A DNA stretch of 64,000 bases from the NCBI RefSeq assembly GCF_900197575.1, contig NZ_FZLN01000001.1:1178001-1242000 (forward strand), in the 5' to 3' direction. A model generated the notes under the pieces. That model saw only the letters and a list, made by a program, of their open reading frames with translations, was not told the DNA's origin and did no database searches. Positions 35,627-45,739 of this stretch are shown in pieces. The position numbers and the translations under genes were made by a program. Positions within the stretch are counted from its first letter, which is position 1. The number at the start of each line of letters is the position of its first letter. This DNA comes from Acinetobacter apis. Lineage in GTDB: Bacteria > Pseudomonadota > Gammaproteobacteria > Pseudomonadales > Moraxellaceae.

Positions 35627-38032
35627 TTATTTTGCATCTGGTAAAGCGTAAGCAACGATATAGTCACCCATCTTCGTACCAAATGAACCATGACCACCGG
35701 CCATAATCACAAGATATTGTTTACCATCTATTTCATAAGTCATTGGTGTTGCCTGACCACCAGCTGGTAGACGACCTTCCCATAACTTATCACCATTTGT
35801 CACACTGTAAGCACGGATATAGTTATCTTGCGTACCTGCAACAAACATAACATTACCTGCAGTTGTAATAGCGCCACCAAGACCTGGTACACCAATTTTC
35901 AATGCTGGTAATTGGAATAGATTCGGTAAACTATCACGAATCGTACCAATACGTTTCTTCCACACCACTTCGTGCGTATTCAAATCAATTGCAGCCACAA
36001 AGCCCCAACCTGGTTGCTTACATGGTAAGCCAAGCGGAGATAAGAATGCTGAGATATTTACACCATATGGCGTACCATACATTGGTTGTAAACCATGCTC
36101 ACCACCTGGGCCTTTTCTTGGAATTTCACGGTTTGGATCTTGTGGAACAAGTTTAGATACAAACGGTAATGCCAACGGATTCGTTAATGCCACTTGACGA
36201 TCAGGGTTGATTGAAATACCACCCCACTCGAACACACCCAAGTTACCCGGGAATACCAACGTACCATTTTCAGATGGTGGCGTATAAATACCTTGGTAGT
36301 TCAGTGTCTTAAAGTAAACACGGCAATATAACTGATCAAGCATTGTGGCACCCCACATTTCTTTATCAGTCAACTTGTCTTTTGGTGCCAAGTTAAGATC
36401 TGAGAATGGTTGCGTTGGAGAATAACGCTCACCTTTAGTTTGTGGACCAATAAGTGTTTTTTGAGGTACAGGACGCTCATTTACAGGAACAATTGGTTTA
36501 CCATCACGACGATCTAATACAAAGACATTACCTGGTTTTGTTGGTACATAAATCGCAGGAACAACGTTTCCGCTCTTGTCTTTAATATTAGCAAGTGTCG
36601 GTTGAGCTGGCACATCCATATCCCAAAGGTCATGATGTGTAGTTTGGAAATTCCAAACCAACTTACCAGTTGATGCATTGATCGCTAATACTGAGTTTGC
36701 ATAACGCTCTTTCAGCTCTGTACGGTCTCCGCCCCAGATATCTGGCGTACCAACACCTGTTGGAATATAAACAATATCCAACTGCTCATCATAAGATAAT
36801 GGTGCCCATGCATTTGGTGAGTTTTGAACAAATTTTTGATTTGGTCCAGGGATCGCATTTGGATCTTCTGCACCTGTATCAAACACCCATAACAATGCAC
36901 CAGTATTCACGTCATAACCACGAATCACGCCTGATGGCTCTTGAGTCGAGAAGTTATCTGTTGTTGCACCAGCAATAATAATGGTTGTACCTGTTACAAC
37001 AGGCGGCGATGTTGGGTTATAACCACCTAGATACGGATAAGGCATATCTCTAAGTAAGTCAACTTGACCGTCTTTACCAAAATCAGTACATGGCTTACCA
37101 GTATCTGCATTCACTGCAACTAAACGACCGTCATTGACAGGTAGAATAATTTTACGTGGACACTGCGTTGATTCTGATTTTTTGTATTTCAAACTTGTCG
37201 CAAATTCTTGCGTATTGTTTGCATCAAAGTATGATACGCCACGACATGTTAAATGTTGATATGTGATATCAGATTTAACTTTCGGATCAAAACGCCATTT
37301 CTCTTTACCTGTTTTTGGATCAAGAGCAAATAACCATTGATGTGCTGTACATAAGAAGACATTGTCACCAACTTTGATTGGCGTACCTTGGTTGGTCATT
37401 TCACCCGGGTCATTTGGTGTTCTCATATCACCCGTACGGAATGTCCAAGCCTCTTTCAAGTCTTTTACGTTTTTATCATTAATTTGAGTTAATGGTGAAT
37501 AACGTTGACCATCTTGAGTACGACCATATGCTGGCCAATCGCCATCTGCTACACCAACTACAGATGTTGGTTTTGGTTGAGCAGTTTTAATTTCACCATT
37601 AATTTCTTGTGGGTCATTAAAAATTGAATACACCACAACAAGAATAGCAAGAATCAATGTTGCAGCAAGCACTAAACGGCTTGGTGCAGTTGGATGCTTA
37701 ATATCACGAGATACAGCAGGAATAAGCATCCATACACCGATCACGCCAAGAATATCTAATCGCGGAACAAGTGCCCAGAAATCTGAACCTGATTCCCAAA
37801 GACTCCAAATAATTGTTCCCACAATGAGAACAGCATAAATGAGGTACGATAGGATTGAACGGCGAAGCAGCAAAAAGCCTGATGCCAAAAGCATCAAACC
37901 TGCAATAATATAATAGAGCGAGCCACCTAACACGGCAAGGTAAATACCACCGCCTAATATAATGAGACCCAATACCACTAGAACGAAAACTGTAAAAATT
38001 CTCATTCCCGAGCTCTTTGAGGGCTGATCCAT
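35627..38032 (-). CDS. gcd: membrane-bound PQQ-dependent glucose dehydrogenase
   Basis: Oxidises glucose to gluconolactone in the periplasm and passes electrons to ubiquinone. About five N-terminal transmembrane helices (residues 10-145) are followed by a PQQ beta-propeller with GDWPAYGRTQDGQRYSPL, WTFRTGD, LTCRGVSYFD and AGGQATPMTYEIDGKQYLVIMAGGH. The ATG at 38032 is preferred over a GTG at 38038 because AGAGG lies 5 nt upstream; it gives 801 residues, the length known for Acinetobacter GdhA. The porin gene oprB lies directly upstream on the same strand. Confidence 0.95.
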   Translation of the reverse strand: MDQPSKSSGMRIFTVFVLVVLGLIILGGGIYLAVLGGSLYYIIAGLMLLASGFLLLRRSILSYLIYAVLIVGTIIWSLWESGSDFWALVPRLDILGVIGVWMLIPAVSRDIKHPTAPSRLVLAATLILAILVVVYSIFNDPQEINGEIKTAQPKPTSVVGVADGDWPAYGRTQDGQRYSPLTQINDKNVKDLKEAWTFRTGDMRTPNDPGEMTNQGTPIKVGDNVFLCTAHQWLFALDPKTGKEKWRFDPKVKSDITYQHLTCRGVSYFDANNTQEFATSLKYKKSESTQCPRKIILPVNDGRLVAVNADTGKPCTDFGKDGQVDLLRDMPYPYLGGYNPTSPPVVTGTTIIIAGATTDNFSTQEPSGVIRGYDVNTGALLWVFDTGAEDPNAIPGPNQKFVQNSPNAWAPLSYDEQLDIVYIPTGVGTPDIWGGDRTELKERYANSVLAINASTGKLVWNFQTTHHDLWDMDVPAQPTLANIKDKSGNVVPAIYVPTKPGNVFVLDRRDGKPIVPVNERPVPQKTLIGPQTKGERYSPTQPFSDLNLAPKDKLTDKEMWGATMLDQLYCRVYFKTLNYQGIYTPPSENGTLVFPGNLGVFEWGGISINPDRQVALTNPLALPFVSKLVPQDPNREIPRKGPGGEHGLQPMYGTPYGVNISAFLSPLGLPCKQPGWGFVAAIDLNTHEVVWKKRIGTIRDSLPNLFQLPALKIGVPGLGGAITTAGNVMFVAGTQDNYIRAYSVTNGDKLWEGRLPAGGQATPMTYEIDGKQYLVIMAGGHGSFGTKMGDYIVAYALPDAK

Positions 38033-38216
38033 AATCACCTCTAATTACGGCCTTAACCCCAACCCATATTTTTGATTTAGATTGGAGCTAAGACGAACTA
38101 TTTTATTTAAATAAGAATAAATCTGCGAATGCACTTCATTGTAACTGACGTCTAAAAAAATGCACAGATTTATTGTAAAACCCACATTTTATAACATGTT
38201 AAAGATATTAACGCAC

Positions 38217-39455
38217 TTAGAAGACAGTCATAAATTTTAGACCGCCAACCCAAGCATTGTTGCCATCTTTTAATGCGCCTACATGATGAATATATTGCAC
38301 ATTAGGACGAACCGTTAACCAATTTGTTGCATGGATACCGTAATAAATTTCAGCATTATATTCATTATCATAACCTGGTAGTTTACGATGAATACGACCT
38401 ACACCAACAGCAATTTCATCTTTCTCACGGGCATCAAATAAACCTGTATATGAGAAAGCCATATTTTGCATGTCAGAAATTTGTCGATCATCTGGATTAT
38501 TTTTATCATTATTAAAAAATGAAGCACTTGCAGATAGCGTTAAACCACGATTTGCATCGCCTAGATGATCCATCAGTTTTTGCTTCATCGAAACCCAAAC
38601 AATTTGCTTACGCTCAACTTTCGTGTTTTGTGTACTGCGGTCGACCGTACTATATGAATAACCTAAACGATATTCACCAGGCAAATTATTTTGTGACAAT
38701 TTTGGTTGCCATACTAATTCAACAGGGATAATTGCACCGTTTGAGCCATCTGTACTTAAGTTAAAGCCTTTGCTTCGTCTTAAGTTTTCATTGTTATGCT
38801 CAAACACACCAACTTGCATATAGAGGTTTGGCTCAAAATTATATTTTGCGCGAATTGCCCATTGGCTTACAGGCCAGTTATACCACTGATCCCCAGCCCA
38901 GTTCCCAATTTGACCACCACAAAGTGCTAAATTTTGAAAGTCACAGTTTGCGCCATTAAATTCGCCTGCTTGACCAAAACGACCGATTTTCACATCTAGC
39001 TTTTGATCGAAGAACTGTTTTTTAATCCAAAGATTGGTTAAACGCCATGTCTGCCCACGACCATAGACTTCTTGAACTTGACTCAATTGCCCTTTCAGTG
39101 CATCCGATGAACCAGTTAAGTTCTGTCCACTACGGTATGTGATGGTGACTTGAGCTTCGGTGTCTTTCCAACCTAAGATTTTATTTAAATCCAAATTTGC
39201 ATTTAAAGCGGTTTGATCTGCATATTTGGTGCTGCCTTTTGATGTTTTATCAGAATCCAGCACACCTGCTGCTTCACCTGTATAACCCACAGAAAAGTCG
39301 TAACCTGCATCTTTTAGTGCAGTACGCTGTCCATTAAAGCTCCCCAGCATATATGGGCTATTTGGGTCGAAAATATCGCTTGCTTGAGCCTGAGTGCACC
39401 CTGCAATCATGGCAGCGCATAATGATAAACGGAATGAATTTACTGAAGTTTTCAA
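38217..39455 (-). CDS. oprB: carbohydrate-selective porin, OprB family
   Basis: Outer-membrane porin expected to admit glucose for the periplasmic dehydrogenase encoded next to it. The mature part has GYDFSVGYTGEAAGVLDSD, PVSQWAIRAKYNFEPNLYMQVGVFE and a beta-rich barrel ending in the terminal Phe of LKFMTVF. The longest frame starts with ATG at 39512 and would add an odd hydrophilic leader. A TTG at 39455, with AAAGGA about 9 nt upstream, begins exactly at a standard signal peptide (MKTSVNSFRLSLCAAMIAG...QAQA), so that start is preferred (412 residues). Confidence 0.85.
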   Translation of the reverse strand: MKTSVNSFRLSLCAAMIAGCTQAQASDIFDPNSPYMLGSFNGQRTALKDAGYDFSVGYTGEAAGVLDSDKTSKGSTKYADQTALNANLDLNKILGWKDTEAQVTITYRSGQNLTGSSDALKGQLSQVQEVYGRGQTWRLTNLWIKKQFFDQKLDVKIGRFGQAGEFNGANCDFQNLALCGGQIGNWAGDQWYNWPVSQWAIRAKYNFEPNLYMQVGVFEHNNENLRRSKGFNLSTDGSNGAIIPVELVWQPKLSQNNLPGEYRLGYSYSTVDRSTQNTKVERKQIVWVSMKQKLMDHLGDANRGLTLSASASFFNNDKNNPDDRQISDMQNMAFSYTGLFDAREKDEIAVGVGRIHRKLPGYDNEYNAEIYYGIHATNWLTVRPNVQYIHHVGALKDGNNAWVGGLKFMTVF

Positions 39456-39824
39456 CTGTACACATCCTTTGCTTCTTGTTGATGCGGGTAGCATACTATA
39501 TTTCTGTAACACTTGTTATTAATTTTGTTAAGATCGTGTTTTTTATAATGTTAAAATTTCATCATTTATTCAATAAATGAGTGTTTATACTATAACTAAC
39601 TTTTGTTTTTTTGGAAATATTAAATGAATATTAAATTATATTTTTATCAACTAAATTTAAAAATAAGGCATTAATAAAGTATTTACTCTATTTATTGGCT
39701 TTATGGTAATATACGCCATTCCTTGTTATCTCACATCACTGATTAAATCATAAAAACATATGCTCTAGAGGCTATGTAGATTAGAGATGGCCTCCCTTTA
39801 TTAACGTCATTTGGGTTATTATTT
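39456..39824. other. 369-bp AT-rich region between oprB and an AraC-type gene
   Basis: Holds the divergent control regions of oprB and the regulator. It is very AT-rich with runs of T and A. A small inverted repeat GAGGC/GCCTC is at 39768-39794. No recognisable operator, ORF or RNA gene is seen. The codons preceding the preferred oprB TTG start also fall here. Confidence 0.4.
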
Positions 39825-40865
39825 GTGAATATTAAAGCTGCAGAAGAGCTCAACGTCAGTCGAAATACCATCAGCATTTATTATGTCAATGTTGCGCTTG
39901 CTGGTGTGCACAAATTAGGCATGGATGTTGAAGTACTGCTGTCTCATGTTGGCATAGAAGCTGAATTACTCAAACAGCCTAAAGCACGAATTTCTCCAGA
40001 ACAATACACCCGCTTCATCAAAATGCTGTGGATGGTCACGCAAGATGAGCACGCAGGTTTCTCATCACAACCAAGAAAACTTGGTACATTTGCCATGATG
40101 TGCCAACTGATTATCCACTCTAAAAACTTAGGTGAAGCGCTTGAACTTTCTTCACAATTTTATCGTTTATTTGGTGATGATTGGTTTATAGGGCTTGAAC
40201 GTGATAAACATGAAGCACGTTTTGTACCTTTTATTCCTCGTACAGAAGACCCTCAGCATTTTATGACAGACAATATGCTCATGATTTGGCATGGATTGGC
40301 ATCATGGTTAATTGATCGCCGCATTCCTTTAGAGCGTGTGCATTTTAACTACCCTGCGCCAGAACAAGCAGATGAATATGATGCATTATTTTTTGCGCCA
40401 TTAATCCAATTTAATGCATCACGTACTGAAATCACTTTTGCAGCTGATTATTTAGACCTACCTATTCGTCAAACGACCGAAACATTGGAAGAGTTTTTAA
40501 AAATTGGTCCAACCCAGTTTTTAATTAATTTCAAAAATACCAACTCGCTGACCTCTCGTATTCGTGATGTGCTTAAAAACCATATTGGCGAAGAAATGCC
40601 TACACTCAATGATGTTGCATCAATGCTTTATCTTTCACCGCAAACATTAAGACGACGCCTTGCAACTGAAGGTCGCAGCTATCAAGGTGTAAAAGATGCT
40701 CTGCGACGTGATGCTGCAATCCATCTATTGCTCAAGCCAAGTTTGACTTTAGAGGATGTTGCTCAACAAGTTGGTTTTAGTGAGACCAGTACATTTCATC
40801 GTGCTTTTAAAAAATGGACTGGCGTTACACCCGGCCTTTATCGTCAATTGCATACATCACTTTAA
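39825..40865 (+). CDS. AraC family transcriptional regulator with arabinose-binding-type N-domain
   Basis: A 346-residue regulator. The N-terminal ligand domain (about 20-220) has LGTFAMMCQLIIHSKNLGEALELSSQFYRLF, typical of the AraC-binding (PF12625) subgroup. The C-terminal double HTH (about 255-340) includes DVASMLYLSPQTLRRRL and the signature DVAQQVGFSETSTFHRAFKKWTGVTPG. The start codon is GTG with only a weak SD. The opposite-strand neighbour is oprB, but control of oprB or gcd is only a guess. Relatives often regulate catabolic genes. Confidence 0.85.
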   Translation: MNIKAAEELNVSRNTISIYYVNVALAGVHKLGMDVEVLLSHVGIEAELLKQPKARISPEQYTRFIKMLWMVTQDEHAGFSSQPRKLGTFAMMCQLIIHSKNLGEALELSSQFYRLFGDDWFIGLERDKHEARFVPFIPRTEDPQHFMTDNMLMIWHGLASWLIDRRIPLERVHFNYPAPEQADEYDALFFAPLIQFNASRTEITFAADYLDLPIRQTTETLEEFLKIGPTQFLINFKNTNSLTSRIRDVLKNHIGEEMPTLNDVASMLYLSPQTLRRRLATEGRSYQGVKDALRRDAAIHLLLKPSLTLEDVAQQVGFSETSTFHRAFKKWTGVTPGLYRQLHTSL

Positions 40866-40913
40866 ATTAATTGATATAAATACAGCACTAAAACATTGCT
40901 TTTGGTGCTTAAA

Positions 40914-42140
40914 TTAGCAACGACAACCGATTTGTGCCTGATCCATCCATTCATCTTTCAATAAATTTTCTAAAGTATGAGTTTGAATGCCATACATCGC
41001 TTTTAATGCTTCGATTTGTGCCAAGATGTTTTGATTTGGCTCACTAATGGTCTGTTTCTTTACCGCCAAAATCATTTTATTTTTACTTGTATGCTCTAAA
41101 GCCACAAACTCAAATACCTTGGTTTCATAGCCATACGCATTTAACAGTAAAGCCCTTATGGTATCAGTAAGCATTTCTGCATGTTGTGCTTGGTGAATAC
41201 CAAATTGCAGCATGGGTTTTAAAACTTGCGGGCTGGTTAATTGAGGACGTAACTCTTTATGGCAACATGGCGCACACATAATGACAGACGCATTTAATCG
41301 AATGCCACAATGGATAGCAAAGTCAGTCGCAATATCACATGCATGCAAAGCAATCATGACATCAAGCTGTTCAGGGTGATAGCTACGCACATCACCTGTA
41401 AAAAACTCAAGATGATTAAATTGATTTTTATTCGCTACTGTCTGACAAAATTCAACGAGGTTTTCTCGTAACTCAACGCCTGTAATGTTGGGTTGCAGGC
41501 TTTGCTTTAAATAATCATACATTGCGAAAGTCAGATACCCTTTGCCTGAGCCAAAATCGACAATATGCAAAGGTTGATCTGCTGTCATGATGGGTTGTAC
41601 AGCTTGTGAAAAAATTTCAATAAATTTATTAATTTGCTTCCATTTTCTTGCCATAGATGGCACAAGTTGACCGTGTTGATCTGTGATTCCAAGATCGTGT
41701 AAATACGGCTGTTTTTGATCAATATAGCGCTGTTTTTCTCGATTATGCTGTTGGGCTAACTGTGTTTTAGGCGCTACAGTAGATTTGACTTTATGCTGCT
41801 GTAACAAGACATCTTTTTTCTTATTACGTTTAAATTGCGTATCATATTCACTTGACCATAGATTGGCTTGCTTCATATCTGGCAACAAATTTTGAATAAC
41901 TGATAATGCTTCATCTAAAGCATAGTTTTTGGTGATATCTTGGGTTTTATACTGATAAATCATTGAAATTTTAATAGTATGTTGTAACTCAACCAAACGA
42001 CAAGTGACTTTTCCTAAGCCTGCATCTGCCCCTTTATATTGACTCAAAATAAGTCGATCCAAGGTGTTTTTTTCGATCGATTCAGCAACCAACAACACAA
42101 AATCAACCTCTTGTTCTGATGCAATGACAGATTGAGACAT
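40914..42140 (-). CDS. SAM-dependent methyltransferase, Methyltransf_32 type
   Basis: A 408-residue protein. The N-terminal part (1-165) has no recognised domain and is Lys/Gln-rich at about 115-150. The C-terminal catalytic part has motif I HIVDFGSGKGYLTFAMYDYL (about residues 190-210), then VELRENLVEFCQ, LDVMIALHACDIATD and the unusual CAPCCHKELRPQL. The last two resemble PF13679 methyltransferases (METTL25/GSTCD-like) whose substrates include RNA and ribosomal protein. Substrate here is unknown. It is convergent with the AraC gene, and its promoter region is shared with trhA. Confidence 0.7.
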   Translation of the reverse strand: MSQSVIASEQEVDFVLLVAESIEKNTLDRLILSQYKGADAGLGKVTCRLVELQHTIKISMIYQYKTQDITKNYALDEALSVIQNLLPDMKQANLWSSEYDTQFKRNKKKDVLLQQHKVKSTVAPKTQLAQQHNREKQRYIDQKQPYLHDLGITDQHGQLVPSMARKWKQINKFIEIFSQAVQPIMTADQPLHIVDFGSGKGYLTFAMYDYLKQSLQPNITGVELRENLVEFCQTVANKNQFNHLEFFTGDVRSYHPEQLDVMIALHACDIATDFAIHCGIRLNASVIMCAPCCHKELRPQLTSPQVLKPMLQFGIHQAQHAEMLTDTIRALLLNAYGYETKVFEFVALEHTSKNKMILAVKKQTISEPNQNILAQIEALKAMYGIQTHTLENLLKDEWMDQAQIGCRC

Positions 42141-42243
42141 ATCAAAAAGATCCTAAATCAAGTTACAAATTCACTTTAAAGCCACTTACTTTTAAGTCAA
42201 ATTTGAATTAATATACAAGTGTATTTTTAATCAAGTAGAGTCT

Positions 42244-42888
42244 ATGAGCAACGGAACATCAATGACATATGATGCAAAAGAAGAGCTACTTAATGTCCTT
42301 ACACATGGTGTAGGTGCCATTATAGCAGTCTTGGCCAGTATCGCACTTTTATATCAGAGCAGTCATCTATCTGCGTTGGCATGGCTTAGTGTTTGGGTCT
42401 ATTGCTTTGGCTTAATTTTTGTCTTAACAAGCTCAACCCTGTATCATTGGTCAAAAAATGTCAAACAAAGATATTGGTATAAAAAACTAGACCATACCGC
42501 TATTTACTATTTGATTGCAGGTACATATACCCCATTATTATATTTAAATATACCCACCCATAAAGCCCATTATATTTTAATCGCGTTATGGGTGATTACA
42601 GCCATTGGAACGCTGTTTAAACTATTTTTTGCACATCGCTTTGATAAATTGTCGTTAGCAGCATATTTAACCATGGGCTGGTTTGCTATTTTAATGTTTG
42701 ATGACATGCAGCAATATCTTGCACCTGAATGTTTAAAATTATTGGTCATTGGTGGCGTTGCTTACACGGCTGGCGCTGTATTTTATGCACTAGAACGAAT
42801 TCGATATACCCATGCAATATGGCATGTTTTTGTTTTGGCTGGTGCAGCATCTCATTTTTTAGCCATTTATCTATATGCAATCCCTTAA
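42244..42888 (+). CDS. trhA: TrhA/hemolysin III family membrane protein (PAQR)
   Basis: A seven-helix inner-membrane protein of 214 residues. PAQR motifs are visible: EELLNVLTHGVGA, SSTLYHWSKN, LDHTAIYYLIAGTYTPLLY and HAIWHVFVLAGAASHFLAIY (the metal-binding His cluster). In E. coli TrhA affects membrane fluidity homeostasis; the old hemolysin name is historical. It is closed by its own terminator. Confidence 0.9.
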   Translation: MSNGTSMTYDAKEELLNVLTHGVGAIIAVLASIALLYQSSHLSALAWLSVWVYCFGLIFVLTSSTLYHWSKNVKQRYWYKKLDHTAIYYLIAGTYTPLLYLNIPTHKAHYILIALWVITAIGTLFKLFFAHRFDKLSLAAYLTMGWFAILMFDDMQQYLAPECLKLLVIGGVAYTAGAVFYALERIRYTHAIWHVFVLAGAASHFLAIYLYAIP

Positions 42889-42895
42889 TCGCGCA

Positions 42896-42923
42896 TAAAA
42901 AAAGCAATCATTGATTGCTTTTT
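42896..42923 (+). terminator. terminator after trhA
   Basis: Stem AAAAAGCAATC / GATTGCTTTTT with loop ATT. It could also serve the convergent yggT. Confidence 0.88.
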
Positions 42924-42940
42924 CTGACCCAATTTATATT

Positions 42941-43516
42941 TTATAAACCCGACAATAATGCTTTTGCAACTTCACTCATAATCGTTTCAACCACAAACAA
43001 CGCCAACAATGCCACAATAGGTGATAAGTCAATCATGCCCATATTTGGTAAAAGACGGCGAAATGGTGCCAATAGTGGCTCTGCAAGCTCTTGAATCACT
43101 TCAATATATGGCGAACGTGATTGCGTTAACATCGTCACCCAACTCAAAATAATGCTGCCAAAAATCAAGTATCGACAAATTGTAATCAATGCTTGAATCA
43201 TGGTCACAAATGTATACATCAGCAAAAATAATGCACTATTCGGCGGATTGCCATTTAAATACATCTCACCAAAATTTTTCAGCAAACATAGCACCACAAG
43301 CAATACAATCGCAGCAAGGTTGACACGCCCTTTGCCAATTGTTGGGAATATACGACTAAATATATCCACAAATTTTGTTGATTTCATGGTCGCCAAAACC
43401 ACTGGATTATAAGGGCTGATCACCGCCAACTGCATAAGAAAACGAAAAAACACTAGCAAAATAGCAGCATTCATAAAAGCACTAAAAAATAGCGCACTAG
43501 TTGCACCCATATACAT
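42941..43516 (-). CDS. yggT: YggT family inner-membrane protein
   Basis: A 191-residue protein with two copies of the YggT hydrophobic unit: AAILLVFFRFLMQLAVISPYNPVVLATM in the first and LTICRYLIFGSIILSWVTMLTQSRSPYIEVIQEL, then EPLLAPFRRLLPNMGMIDLSPIVALLAL in the second. The start at 43516 has AGAGG four nt upstream; a longer frame overlapping proC is rejected and a Met two codons later is possible. It follows proC closely, a gene pair common in proteobacteria. Relatives are implicated in osmotic stress and cell-envelope function. Confidence 0.85.
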   Translation of the reverse strand: MYMGATSALFFSAFMNAAILLVFFRFLMQLAVISPYNPVVLATMKSTKFVDIFSRIFPTIGKGRVNLAAIVLLVVLCLLKNFGEMYLNGNPPNSALFLLMYTFVTMIQALITICRYLIFGSIILSWVTMLTQSRSPYIEVIQELAEPLLAPFRRLLPNMGMIDLSPIVALLALFVVETIMSEVAKALLSGL

Positions 43517-43523
43517 ACATCCT

Positions 43524-44360
43524 CTATTTCGATGATTTGGTACTATCACTTAATTCTTGAGCTAACTCTTGGCTGCGCCTTTGTGCTGCTGCTAAAGCTG
43601 TTTGAATACTTTGTGATACTGACATTTGATCAAATACGTCTAAAGCTGCCCGTGTGGTCCCTTGAGCAGACGTAACTTTTTTGCGTAGTTCCGCAGGTGT
43701 TGCACCACTGCTAATGGCCATTTGTGCAGCACCTAATGCTGTTTGTAATGTTAATGCTGTTGCTGTTTTTTCATCTAAACCTAAATTGCGTCCAGCTCGA
43801 ATCATACTTTCCATCATGTAAAAAAAGTATGCTGGCCCTGAACCTGACAAGGCAGTCACTGCATCTAAATCAGACTCATGTGTTAGCCACACACCGAGCC
43901 CTGTTGCCGATAAAATTTGTGCTGCACGTGCTTTATCATCTTCTGAAATAAATTCAGGTGCATACATACCATGTGCACCAATATGAACTTGTGCTGGCAT
44001 GTTAGGCATTGCACGAATAATACGGTCATGCCCGATCAATCCAGCAATCAAATCAATATTTGCACCAGCCACAATCGAAATTATTAATTGGTTACTAAAA
44101 AATTTTTTCCATGATGCTAAAGCATTTTGTACATCTTGAGGATTAACCGCCAAAATCACCACATCACAATCACTAGATGCAATCGGTTTTGCATAGACAC
44201 GAATTTTTTTTTCGAGCAAAATTTCTTGAACAGACGGAGTTGGGTCAAAGACAGTAATATGTTCTACAGGAAAACCACGGGATAAGAGGCCACCAATTAA
44301 TGCTTGTGCCATGTTACCGCCACCAATAAAACTAATCTTATAACTTAAAGCACTATTCAT
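43524..44360 (-). CDS. proC: pyrroline-5-carboxylate reductase
   Basis: Last step of proline synthesis. Rossmann motif ISFIGGGNMAQALIGGL at the N-terminus, VILAVNPQDV, IRAMPNMPAQVHIGAHGMY, and the C-terminal signature DAVTALSGSGPAYFFYMMES, followed by AGAT-like LRKKVTSAQGTTRAALDVF. Length 278 residues is normal. It sits between tilS and yggT, all minus strand. Confidence 0.95.
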   Translation of the reverse strand: MNSALSYKISFIGGGNMAQALIGGLLSRGFPVEHITVFDPTPSVQEILLEKKIRVYAKPIASSDCDVVILAVNPQDVQNALASWKKFFSNQLIISIVAGANIDLIAGLIGHDRIIRAMPNMPAQVHIGAHGMYAPEFISEDDKARAAQILSATGLGVWLTHESDLDAVTALSGSGPAYFFYMMESMIRAGRNLGLDEKTATALTLQTALGAAQMAISSGATPAELRKKVTSAQGTTRAALDVFDQMSVSQSIQTALAAAQRRSQELAQELSDSTKSSK

Positions 44361-44386
44361 TCATTGTTCCAACTCAAACATAAATC

Positions 44387-45739
44387 TTAACTGATGCATA
44401 ATTTGGGCAACCAGCCACCCTGCTGACAAGCGTCAGAATGAGCTAACCAAAAACCTTGGGGCGTAAATACCCCTAGAATAGCATTATCTCGATATAAAAT
44501 TTGCACTCTATGGCGTAACCAAGGAAAAATATGTGCATCTTGAATGGCTTTTTTTAAAGGCCAACGTCCTACACGACCATAAAAGTGAATTTTTTCACCA
44601 CCTTGCCGAGTAACTAAACGTAACGATTGACCAAGTAGTTGATCGGATAAACCCATCTTTTGCTGAGGCAAAACTGTAAAATCACCACTCAAGACATGTA
44701 CAGGACAATGCATTGTAAATTGAATATCTGTCTCTGTAATGATATCTAAATCTTTAGCGCGGTATTGATCAGGCATTAACTGATATATTTTGCCTTGAAA
44801 CCGTGTATACCAATATGGCTTACAAAATAAAGCTGTTTGAGCATCGACTCGTGCATGAATGACGTCATTTAATAATCGATCTACCATTTGAAAGCTTGGT
44901 CTATAATGGGTATCAGCCATCATCCATGTTGAGACTACTTGACGTTGTCTTGCTAAAGAAAGATCAGAAAAGCAAGTAATATCTAGGACTTCGTCTTGAA
45001 CACATGCCTTCAAATCCGCTTGTGTAACTTCCGCCAAAATATCTTGAGCATCTTGCATTAAGATTGCTGTCCGTGCAATCGATGTCTGCATTTTTGGAAA
45101 TCGGGAGGTTAATACTGGCCAAAGCACTTCTCGAGCCCAAGCACGATCAAAATGTGTATCGATATTGGTTGGATCAGTAATATGCCTAAGATGAATGGAG
45201 GTGGCCCATGTCTCAATTTGCTGTCGTGATAAGTCCAAAAATGGTCGCCAAATCATCATATCATCACGCAAGTCAATCGCTTTCATTGCACCAAGCCCTG
45301 TCACTCCTGCACCTGACAACAAACGCAATAAAACCGTTTCTGCTTGGTCTTGCTGATGGTGTGCGAGTACCAACACCTCATCAGCTTGTAAATGTTGCTG
45401 AAATGCTTGGTACCGTGATTTACGTGCTTCAGATTCTAAATTGCCTTGTGAAACTGCAACAGGACAAATGACACAGTCGATTTGCTGCTTCAATGCAAAA
45501 TCTTGGACAAATTGACCCCAAGATGCACTTGGGTCTTGTAATTGATGATCAACATAAATTGCGCGGACACGCATGGGAAATAAAAACGCAAAAAGATGCA
45601 ACAACAACATGGAATCCATGCCGCCGCTACACCCAATTAAAAACTTTTTTTCTGGAAAGAAAGTTTCAGCGTCTTTTAAGATGCAAGTCCTGGATTGTCG
45701 CTGCCAAACTTCATCAAACGTTGGTAACGTGCTTCGCAT
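44387..45739 (-). CDS. tilS: tRNA(Ile)-lysidine synthetase
   Basis: Converts C34 of the tRNA-Ile2 anticodon CAU to lysidine, so that it reads AUA. PP-loop [17 protein letters not shown] (about residues 33-49) and [30 protein letters not shown] are diagnostic. The C-terminal domain is present ([19 protein letters not shown]), giving 450 residues, E. coli-like. The only ATG before the PP-loop is at 45739, which makes the gene overlap the 3' end of accA by 64 nt in another frame. Confidence 0.93.
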   Translation of the reverse strand: MRSTLPTFDEVWQRQSRTCILKDAETFFPEKKFLIGCSGGMDSMLLLHLFAFLFPMRVRAIYVDHQLQDPSASWGQFVQDFALKQQIDCVICPVAVSQGNLESEARKSRYQAFQQHLQADEVLVLAHHQQDQAETVLLRLLSGAGVTGLGAMKAIDLRDDMMIWRPFLDLSRQQIETWATSIHLRHITDPTNIDTHFDRAWAREVLWPVLTSRFPKMQTSIARTAILMQDAQDILAEVTQADLKACVQDEVLDITCFSDLSLARQRQVVSTWMMADTHYRPSFQMVDRLLNDVIHARVDAQTALFCKPYWYTRFQGKIYQLMPDQYRAKDLDIITETDIQFTMHCPVHVLSGDFTVLPQQKMGLSDQLLGQSLRLVTRQGGEKIHFYGRVGRWPLKKAIQDAHIFPWLRHRVQILYRDNAILGVFTPQGFWLAHSDACQQGGWLPKLCIS

